DNA of 35,343 nt from Isosphaeraceae bacterium (GTDB lineage Bacteria > Planctomycetota > Planctomycetia > Isosphaerales > Isosphaeraceae), in assembly GCA_021324445.1 (NCBI GenBank), contig JAJPJC010000219.1, positions 1-35,343 of the forward strand. The letters are read 5' to 3'. The position numbers and the translations under genes were made by a program. This document shows positions 24,128 to 31,044 of the stretch, one piece after another. Within the stretch, counting starts at the first letter, position 1. Every line of letters begins with the position of its first letter. The notes under the pieces are model-generated. The model worked only from the letters and a program-made list of their open reading frames with translations. It was not told the origin of the DNA and searched no databases.

Positions 24128-26551
24128 CTAACGAACCACCGCAGCCCGCGCACGATCACCGGCCGTTCTGAGGGCCTCGGACGCCTTGCGGATCCGCTCG
24201 ATCGCCTGGGCCGTTGCCGCCGCCAGCCGGTCCGAGTCCTTGTCCTCAAGGGCTTGACGAACGGCCGGCAGGGGCCAGGCCGCATAGCCTGTCGTCAACC
24301 CGGGGGCGTAGATCGCGTGCTTGAACCAGGGACGACCGGGCAGGCCGTCGCGGAGCAGGAACGCGCGCTCGACCTGCGCGAGGGCATCGTTGAGCGCCGC
24401 CAGCCGGTGACGGTCGACGCCGTCGCGCCGCGCCACCGCCGCGGTTGCCCGATCCAGTTCCTCGGCCTGCGCCTGAAATTCCTGGACGGCCCGGATCAGG
24501 TCCGCCAGGCCCGCGATTTCTGCCGGCTGTTTCGATTGGCCCGGCTCGGCCTCGCGAAGGCGGCGGGCATGGATCAAACGCAGCTCGTCCACGTGCTCGC
24601 GCAAGGCGTGGCCGTAGGGGGTGAACGTCATCGGCACGACGTCGGCGGCCGCGGCCCGCATCGCGATCAGCGTGTAGAGGCGGGCCGAGGTGGCGTGGCT
24701 CAGGAACTCGGGGTCGCCGAATTTCTCCATCCAGTTGAAGTTGTCATAGATCGAGTGATAGACCCCGTAACCTCCCTTGAGCCCGCCGTCGACGGCCGGG
24801 ATGCCCAGGTGATCGACAAACACCGTGTAGTCGGAGCCGGAGCCCAGCCATCCCATCTGCGGAACGAACTCCCGGGACCCGGCCGATTTCGCACCGGGGC
24901 TGGCATCAGGGTTCCTGCCGTTGGCGTCCCAGGCGGGGTCATCGAGGACCAGGGGCGCCGCGGCGGCCCACGCCTTGCGCCGCCCTTCGGTCCACAAGGC
25001 GCGGAGGGAACGACCCGAGCGGACCTCGGTAATCGACTCCGCGGCATTCAGGGCCAGGTCGCGCAGCGAGGGCACTCCGCTGAGCGTGAGCTCCGGCCCA
25101 CTGACTGCCGAGTCGACATTCAGCAGCAGCACGGCCTTCTCCTGGAGCTCCTTGGCATGCTCTTCGGCCCACTCGGTCGAGCCGACCAGGCCATACTCCT
25201 CGGCATCCCAGCTCGCGTAGAGAAGAGTCCGCCGCGGCTTCCAGCCGTGCTTCACGGCCGCGCCGAGGGCGCGGCACATCTCGAGCGTCGCGGCCGTGCC
25301 GCTGCCGGGATCGACCGCCCCATAGACCCAGGCGTCGCGATGGTTGCCGACCATGACCCAGCGGTCGGGCTCGACCGTCCCGGGGATCGTCGCGATCACG
25401 TTCCAGATCGGCCAAAGGACATAATCCATCGAAACGGAGAGATGAACCTCGGCGGGACCGGGTCCGACGTGATAGGCCAGGGGCAACCCGCCCTGCCAGC
25501 CCGATGGGACGTTGGGACCAGCCAGGACCTTGAAGATCTCGCGCGCCGTGTCGTAGCTGATCGGGAGTGAGGGAATCATCGCGACGGTGTCGACCAGCTT
25601 CAGACCCGTCTGCCTCTCCCATTCTCCATCCTCGAGTGACTTCGGGAATGACTTGCCATCGAGTCGCTGAGAATGCTCGATCACACTCCTCCTGTCTTCG
25701 AGCATCATCCTCGTACTTAATGGAATCCGCTTCGCCCCCTTGACGGAAGGACCGAACGGCGTCGACGGATCGCCCGGTCCCAGGGAGAGGAACTGGACGC
25801 TGCCGCGCTGGATGGCCGACCCGGGGCGGAATCGCCCGTTGGGATAGACATCGCCCTTGGCGTAGCCATCATCGGCGGGATCGGAATAGATCAAGATCCC
25901 CCGGGCGCCCCGCTTCTGGGCGTTCCAGACCTTCAGGCCCCGGAACAGCTCGCCATAGCGAACCAGGACGATCTTGTCCTTGACGTCGATCTCCATCTTC
26001 TCAAGCGCGGTGAAGTCATCGGGGCGGCCATAGTTCGCGTAGACCACCTGGCCCGAGGCTTCGCCCGAAGCACCGTACCCATGGAAGGCGCCGAAAGCCG
26101 CGGTGCTCGCCGAGTCCTTATCGATGGCGATCGGTGCCTCGTTCAGGGGAAGCTCCTTGACGAAGGGACGTTCGATCTTCAGTCGTGTGGGTCGCTCCGC
26201 GAGCGCCGGATAGTTGAGCAACACCTCGAGTTCGGCGATCTCGGCCTTCCAGCCCCACTCGCGGAGCTTGTCGCGGACGAACACGGCGGTCTTGTAATCG
26301 GCGGCGGTGCCGGCGACATGAGGTTCGGCGGTCAGGGTGCGGAGCCATCGCCTTGCGCTCTCGGGCGTGGGGACCGTCAGGGCATGGGCCTCGGCCTCGC
26401 GCTGCGGCCCGATCGAGCGCGGGGCGAACCCCAGCAGCGCCGGCGGGCCGTTGGGATCCGGCGGCTCGGACCCGCGGGTCAACCCTGTCCCCAGCATCGC
26501 CGACCAAATCCACGCTGCCCAGGAAACCGGTCCGATCCGGAATCGCCCCAT
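24128..26551 (-). CDS. M28 family zinc metallopeptidase (glutamate carboxypeptidase II-like)
   Basis: An 807-residue exported peptidase with an N-terminal signal-like segment. A protease-associated domain at about 165-270 (VKDKIVLVRYGELFRGLK) is followed by the M28 catalytic domain: GNHRDAWVYGAVDPGSGTA gives the first zinc His and the bridging Asp, SWDAEEYGLVGSTEWAEE the catalytic Glu pair, LLNVDSA the next Asp, and GVYHSIYDNF the final His. The C-terminal transferrin-receptor-like dimerisation domain follows. All metal ligands are present, so activity is likely, probably on peptide C-terminal residues in the periplasm. About 40 residues (278-318) are inserted between KRIPLS and IPSLPIS, in a stretch of lower GC. 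The ATG at 26551 has AAGAGG six bases upstream. Confidence 0.93.
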   Translation of the reverse strand: MGRFRIGPVSWAAWIWSAMLGTGLTRGSEPPDPNGPPALLGFAPRSIGPQREAEAHALTVPTPESARRWLRTLTAEPHVAGTAADYKTAVFVRDKLREWGWKAEIAELEVLLNYPALAERPTRLKIERPFVKELPLNEAPIAIDKDSASTAAFGAFHGYGASGEASGQVVYANYGRPDDFTALEKMEIDVKDKIVLVRYGELFRGLKVWNAQKRGARGILIYSDPADDGYAKGDVYPNGRFRPGSAIQRGSVQFLSLGPGDPSTPFGPSVKGAKRIPLSTRMMLEDRRSVIEHSQRLDGKSFPKSLEDGEWERQTGLKLVDTVAMIPSLPISYDTAREIFKVLAGPNVPSGWQGGLPLAYHVGPGPAEVHLSVSMDYVLWPIWNVIATIPGTVEPDRWVMVGNHRDAWVYGAVDPGSGTAATLEMCRALGAAVKHGWKPRRTLLYASWDAEEYGLVGSTEWAEEHAKELQEKAVLLLNVDSAVSGPELTLSGVPSLRDLALNAAESITEVRSGRSLRALWTEGRRKAWAAAAPLVLDDPAWDANGRNPDASPGAKSAGSREFVPQMGWLGSGSDYTVFVDHLGIPAVDGGLKGGYGVYHSIYDNFNWMEKFGDPEFLSHATSARLYTLIAMRAAAADVVPMTFTPYGHALREHVDELRLIHARRLREAEPGQSKQPAEIAGLADLIRAVQEFQAQAEELDRATAAVARRDGVDRHRLAALNDALAQVERAFLLRDGLPGRPWFKHAIYAPGLTTGYAAWPLPAVRQALEDKDSDRLAAATAQAIERIRKASEALRTAGDRARAAVVR

Positions 26552-26958
26552 GGACGACCTCTTTCGGAGCTAGGCGCTTGACAGGAGGAAGGACCCAGGG
26601 CCACACTGTGGGCGCCTGAGGTCGCAGACCTCGGCCGATGCACCGGCCGAGATTCGGGCAGAACTGGCGGCCACCGACGGAACGGTCACCGCCATCGGCA
26701 AACGGAACCAGGATACGATGCCCACGCGGTGGTGGGTAGAGGCGTGTCCCCTTTCGAGTCCCGGGATCGACCGGAACCAGAAGCACCCACGTAAAACCCC
26801 TGTGAAATTCCCTGATCGGGCTTGTTTTCCTGCATCCGATCGGACGTGGCATGACACAGAGTCTAGTGGTCTGGTGAGCCTTGGCGCGTGCGGTTGGAGT
26901 GCCGGCTTCAGCCGGGCGATCGCGCCCGCAGGCGGGACTCCCATGGGTATGGGCGTTG
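26552..26958. repeat. Intergenic region with hairpins and a GGAGT...ACTCC element
   Basis: Between divergent genes I see no coding region. Small hairpins include GAGGTC/GACCTC near 26622 and CGGCCG/CGGCCG near 26633-26650. The clearest element is at 26896-26941: GGAGT and ACTCC ends enclose CCGGCT-TC-AGCCGG and CCCGC/GCGGG hairpins. TTGACA at 26577 has no partner -10. The element ends 18 bp before the DUF2961 start codon. Confidence 0.45.
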
Positions 26959-28470
26959 ATGTCTAGTGTGTCCTCGCTCCTGCTCTGGCTAGCGCTGGCC
27001 CCGGTCGTCGCACCGGCCGCGGGTGAGGGATCGGGTTATCGGCCGACCGGGTCGCTGGACGAATTGGTGGACCTGGGGCTTCTGGCCCGACTGCGCGACC
27101 CGCGCATTCGGCCCCTGAAGCTTGTCGCGGAGCGGCCGGCGCGCCGTGACGACCGGACCTCCAGCGGCGCCGCCGTGCGTCCCGGGGCGCACGGCGGCGC
27201 GGTGATCGCCGACTGGGTCGGTCCGGGGATTGTGCAACGGATCTGGCTGAGCGACCCGCCCGAGGATCCCGGCCGCCCCCAGGGCCCGCGGGATCGCCTG
27301 CGGATCTACCTCGATGGCCGGCAGCAGCCAGCCCTCGACCTGGCCGTCGCGGACCTGGCCGCCGGCCGGCATCCGCATTTCCCCCGGCCGCTGGCTGGCC
27401 GAGCGGCCGGCGGGGTCTTCAGCTATGTCCCCATCGCGTTCCGGTCCGGCTGCCGGATCGTGCTCGATGGGCCGCACGCCGATCGCGATCGCGACCGCGA
27501 CCGCGCCCACGTCAGCGCCATCGCGCTGCCGGACGCGGCCGGGCTCACGCCCTTCCAGGCGGAGCCCTCGCCGGTGGAGCGGGCCCAACTGGAACGCGCG
27601 GTGTCGGCCTGGTCGAGGCCCCAGGACCTGGTCGCGCCGGATCGGGATCGGCTGGCGATCGAGACCGCCGAATACCTCGTGGAGGGAATCGCGCGCAGCA
27701 CCCACCGCTTTCTCATGCCTGCCGGGCCGCGGACGATCCGCGCGCTGGAGCTGGAGGTTGCCCCCGGTACGGAGGAGGCCTGGCGCACCGCGCGCTTGCG
27801 ACTGATGTGGGAGGATGCCCACAGCGGCGCGGGCGTGGATTTGCCCGTGGGCTTTGCCTTCGCGCGACTGCCGGAGACCGAGCCGTTTCAATCGCTGCTG
27901 ATGGGGCAGAGCGGCTCGACCTGGTCCAATCGCTTCCCCATGCCCTATCGCCGGCAGGCGTTCCTTCAGATCGACGCGGAGGCGGCGATCCGAGGGACGA
28001 TCCGCGTCCGGACGGTTCCCGGCACCGCGGTGGAGGACGGCTACTTCCGGGCCGACTATCGCGAGATCCCCAGCCGGCCGGGCGGCTGCGAACTGGCCGG
28101 GCGCGGCCATTACGCCGGGATGGTGTGGGCCGCGCGCGGCCCCATCGAGGTCCCGCGACGGCCCCAGGGGTTCGGACGGCCCGGCCGCGATCTCCGCGGG
28201 GTGATCCCGGGCCTGGGTTCCGAGCTGCTTATCGCCGCGAACTCGTCTCGGCCGGCCGGCTGGGAAATGTCTCCGGCCGTCGGAGGCTTCCGCGGTCGTG
28301 GGCACCTGACGCCGCAACCGGTGGCCGCCTACCGATGGCACGCGGCCGATCCCGTCCTCCTGGATCGCCCGCTCCGCGCGACGGTCGACCTGGAGGATGT
28401 CCCCGCACCCCGGGCCGTTGGCCGCGCGGCCCTGGCGGTGTTCTGGTACTCCCAGCGGCCCGGTCCCTGA
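26959..28470 (+). CDS. DUF2961 family protein (GH172-like)
   Basis: A 503-residue exported protein with a signal peptide (SSVSSLLLWLALAPVVAP). It then shows the DUF2961 opening GSLDELVDLGLLARLRDPRI, followed by IADWVGPGIVQRIWLSDP and RLRIYLDGRQQPALDL, and later DGYFRADYREI, GRGHYAGMVW, and WHAADPVLLDRPLRATVD. These strands match the family's jelly-roll core. DUF2961 is classed as GH172, which includes alpha-D-arabinofuranosidases and difructose anhydride-forming enzymes, so carbohydrate cleavage is possible, but this copy diverges and its substrate is unknown. The ATG at 26959 is chosen because the signal peptide begins there; the frame is open from 26881. No good ribosome binding site is seen. 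Confidence 0.83.
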   Translation: MSSVSSLLLWLALAPVVAPAAGEGSGYRPTGSLDELVDLGLLARLRDPRIRPLKLVAERPARRDDRTSSGAAVRPGAHGGAVIADWVGPGIVQRIWLSDPPEDPGRPQGPRDRLRIYLDGRQQPALDLAVADLAAGRHPHFPRPLAGRAAGGVFSYVPIAFRSGCRIVLDGPHADRDRDRDRAHVSAIALPDAAGLTPFQAEPSPVERAQLERAVSAWSRPQDLVAPDRDRLAIETAEYLVEGIARSTHRFLMPAGPRTIRALELEVAPGTEEAWRTARLRLMWEDAHSGAGVDLPVGFAFARLPETEPFQSLLMGQSGSTWSNRFPMPYRRQAFLQIDAEAAIRGTIRVRTVPGTAVEDGYFRADYREIPSRPGGCELAGRGHYAGMVWAARGPIEVPRRPQGFGRPGRDLRGVIPGLGSELLIAANSSRPAGWEMSPAVGGFRGRGHLTPQPVAAYRWHAADPVLLDRPLRATVDLEDVPAPRAVGRAALAVFWYSQRPGP

Positions 28471-28536
28471 CGCGGTGGCCAGATCGGCCCCCGCGGCGCG
28501 GGCCAGTGGCCCTTGGCTCAGAGCGGAGTAGGCATC

Positions 28537-28605
28537 GGCGGACGGAGCCGCCTCCTACAGGAAGGGGATCCACGGCTCCTGTAGGAGCCGGCTCCGTCCG
28601 GCGAC
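28537..28605. repeat. GGACGGAGCC palindromic repeat, second copy
   Basis: Arms 28540-28560 and 28579-28599 are 21 bp each with one mismatch, around an 18-nt spacer. The reverse complement of this copy aligns with the copy in the ATP synthase operon (2704-2778), both starting GGACGGAGCCGGCTCCTAC. The spacer differs. It follows the DUF2961 stop codon. Confidence 0.8.
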
Positions 28606-28700
28606 TCGGGGTCGCGGGCCGGGCTGTCCCCAGTGTGTGGATCGATTTAGCCACCGGTCAATTGCCACTAACGAACTGGAAACCTGAGAAGGGACATGTC

Positions 28701-29225
28701 ATGGCTGTGTCGTTCACGGTTGGCGGCGCGCGGGGCGCGTTCGACGCTCGATTCGCCGAGGAAGTGGCAGGCGTGCTCGACCATGCTTTTGGCGCGGAAG
28801 GCGAGTGGGAAGGTACGCCGCCGCTCCACTATGGCGAGCTGGCCGACACCGGCTGGTCGGAGCTGCAACACCGCGCCGTCGACGAGCTGGGCCCGGAGAT
28901 GATCCCCAACCTGACCGCCCTGGGAGAGGACGGCCGCGGAGTCTACCTGCCGGCGCAGGTCCAGACCGCATCGTTCCCCCTCTCCGCCGGCGAGCCCTTG
29001 AAATGCGCCAGCTTGCTGGGCCTCCGCAATGAGCTGTTCGAACTGGCCCAACGGTGGCAGCTCCCGCTCGATGACCAGGGCCTCGAGGAGCTGCTCCGGG
29101 TCGCCCACGACCCCGACGACGGCTGCGTCGCCGACGCCCCGGAGATCCTGACCTACGCCCGGCTCGCCCTGGCGGCCAACGAGGCCGTCCGCCGCGACTG
29201 CCCCCTCTGGCTGGTTGGCTCCTGA
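28701..29225 (+). CDS. Hypothetical protein
   Basis: A 174-residue acidic, soluble protein with no signal peptide or membrane helix that I can see. Notable stretches are GVYLPAQVQTASFPLSAGEP and the C-terminal helix YARLALAANEAVRRDCPLWLV. I do not recognise a family. The ATG at 28701 has AAGGGA six bases upstream, the frame is closed close to it, and codon use is like the neighbours, so it is a real gene. It is probably monocistronic. It could be a small metabolic or regulatory protein; nothing more can be said. Confidence 0.75.
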   Translation: MAVSFTVGGARGAFDARFAEEVAGVLDHAFGAEGEWEGTPPLHYGELADTGWSELQHRAVDELGPEMIPNLTALGEDGRGVYLPAQVQTASFPLSAGEPLKCASLLGLRNELFELAQRWQLPLDDQGLEELLRVAHDPDDGCVADAPEILTYARLALAANEAVRRDCPLWLVGS

Positions 29226-29477
29226 CCTGGGGCAGCCGCCCCCGGCTCCCCTCGGCCGGCCGAAGCCCCAAGGAACCGGTCCCTCCGACGAACGTCTAAA
29301 AGACAGGCGATCGGAGCGGAGCGTTCTAAGGGCCCAGCGTCCTCATCCGTCGTTGCTCGGGGCAACGAATTGCTTCGGCGACCGGGGTCCGTAACGGTTC
29401 GACCGAGCATGCTCCCTTCCCATCTTCGCCCATTTCTCCGACCCTCCCATCCCCTGTCCCCTCGAGGAGACCTCTCC
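29226..29477. other. Intergenic region before the sigma-factor remnant
   Basis: The first 50 bases hold a weak palindrome (GGGGCAGCCGCCCCCGG) like the elements at 7683 and 22098. No region-2 sigma sequence (DAxDAFQATF-like) can be read in any frame. The rest shows nothing. Confidence 0.4.
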
Positions 29478-29660
29478 ATGCGTGACCTCGGCGCATCTGT
29501 TCACCGAATCGTACCGAAGGTCCACGAGTCCGCCACGACCGTCGTGGCGCGACGCAACTTCGGCTCAACTTTTCTCGGAAGCGCGGCGATCCTCGCCGCA
29601 ATGATCGGATTTGTCGTCGGTTGCGCTGAATCCGCCCGCGAGCGCGCAGCGTCCACGTGA
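29478..29660 (+). CDS. Short lipoprotein-like ORF upstream of the sigma remnant
   Basis: A 60-residue frame with a good ribosome binding site (GAGGAGA, seven bases before the ATG). It has one hydrophobic stretch, FLGSAAILAAMIGFVVGCAES, whose VVGC resembles a lipobox, but the hydrophobic part is too far from the N-terminus for a standard lipoprotein signal. Its stop overlaps a following ATG as TGATG, but that second frame (29660) does not match any family. It may be a real small membrane protein or a leftover of rearrangement at the head of the truncated sigma factor. Confidence 0.4.
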   Translation: MRDLGASVHRIVPKVHESATTVVARRNFGSTFLGSAAILAAMIGFVVGCAESARERAAST

Positions 29661-29696
29661 TGACCGCGCAACCTGCCGTCGCCCAGGGTGAGGTGA

Positions 29697-30728
29697 TCTC
29701 ATCGGACTCCTTCGGCGGAAGCGAGCCCAAGTCCGCCCGGCGCCGATCTCGACGCGACGCGCAGCGAAGCCGCCATCCAGGAGGAGATCGCCCGGCTGCC
29801 GGAGTCATTCCGCGCCCCGTTGGTCCTCTGCTGCCTGGAAGGGCTGAGCTACGACCTGGCCGCGCGGCGGCTGGGCGTGAGCGAACCGACTCTCCGGGGC
29901 CGGCTGCACCGCGCCCGCAAGCGGCTGGCGGCGCGCCTCCGAGGGCGAGGGATCCTCGCCCCGCCGGTCGCGCGGTTGACCGAGCCGGCCGGCCTCAGCG
30001 TCCCCCCCCTGCCCGCCTCCCTGGTCGAATCCACCGTTCAACTGGCTTCGCGGTGGTCGTCGGTCAGCGGCTTGCTGGTCGGAGCCAGCGCCGTCCCCGA
30101 GTCGATCGCCGCCCTGGCACGAGGAGTCATCCACGCCATGATTCTCCAAACCGTCAAGTCCACCGGGGTCGCGGTCCTCCTGGCCGCGGGCGTGCTGGGG
30201 ACCGTGGTCGTCGCCCAGCAGGGGAAGAACCCAGGGGCCGACGCAGCCGCCCCGCCGGCAGACGCCTCGCTCCTGCTCGCGCAGAACAAACCCCCTGCGG
30301 TCCCCGAGGCTCAGAAAACTCCCACTCCTCAGGAACTCGAGCGGAAGAATCGGCAAATCCAGCAGCGGCTCGACCAGATGATCGAGCTCGATCCTGCCAA
30401 CGTGTTTCAACTCGACCAGCTTCTCAAGCACATCAAACAGGCGACGACGGATGCGCAGTTCCCGGGCATCCCGATCTATGTCAGTCCCTTTGGGTTGCAG
30501 GAAGCCGGGGTCGGCTTCCATTCGGACATCTCTGTCGGAAAGGGCAAGCAGACCGTGCGCACCATCCTCTGGTGGGGGCTTCACCCGCTGAAGCTGTCCT
30601 ATATCGTCAAGGACGGCTTCCTGATGATCGATTCCCGGTCCGCCATCACCGAGATCCGCGTGGAAGAGGTGGAACGCAAGCTCGATCGAGTCCTGGAGAC
30701 GCTGGAACGGCTGGAGCGGGCCAAGTAA
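29697..30728 (+). pseudogene. 5'-truncated ECF sigma factor with C-terminal extracytoplasmic domain
   Basis: The frame is open from 29697 but has no ATG or GTG start before TTG at 29820. It begins in the linker and gives sigma region 4 (EEIARLPESFRAPLVLCCLE, then AARRLGVSEPTLRGRLHRARKRL). After that come a planctomycete-type segment (VPPLPASLVESTVQLASRWS), one membrane helix at about 30138-30215 and an extracytoplasmic domain ending FLMIDSRSAITEI and a coiled coil. Region 2, which binds core polymerase and the -10 element, is missing, and I do not find it upstream. It is either a dead gene or, from TTG 29820, a membrane-anchored region-4 protein. The domain order is that of planctomycete ECF factors fused to extracytoplasmic domains. 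Confidence 0.75.
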
Positions 30729-30774
30729 CGGGGTCAGCCTGGGAAGTGGTCAAAACCAATCCCAGGAGTCGGCC

Positions 30775-30802
30775 TTGCATTCGCTGAGGATCGAGTTAAG
30801 AT
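30775..30802 (+). promoter_or_regulatory. Candidate promoter for the PPIase lipoprotein gene
   Basis: TTGCAT (30775-30780), 16 bp, then TAAGAT (30797-30802), with a leader of about 235 nt to the ATG at 31045. The region 30803-31044 shows nothing else recognisable apart from a CACACGCACGCACACACGC run near 30901. Confidence 0.35.
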
Positions 30803-31044
30803 TCCCCGGCGCGGCGATCCCGACCCATCGGGTCCTTGCCCTTCTTTTCCGCGGGATCGCCGGGATCTCGGCCGGTTGACCGTCACGTCCGACCGCCGAG
30901 GCACACGCACGCACACACGCGGGGAGCGACATTTCCATTCCCCAGGTGGCCGGGAGGGCCGCCGACCGCCCGAGATCTGCGCGCGGCTGCGAGAAACCAG
31001 GCCGGGAGCGGTCGGCCATCTCCATGGATGGAGACGATCCGATC

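Noticed and set aside
23607..24171. Several overlapping frames coding Ser/Arg/Phe/Pro repeat proteins through the heptamer array
   Set aside because: A 7-bp repeat without stops gives open frames in all phases; no start signal or non-repeat domain supports a protein.
29657..30787. Frame of 376 codons overlapping the sigma-factor remnant
   Set aside because: Only the first residues differ from noise; the sigma region 4 and membrane helix are in the other frame.
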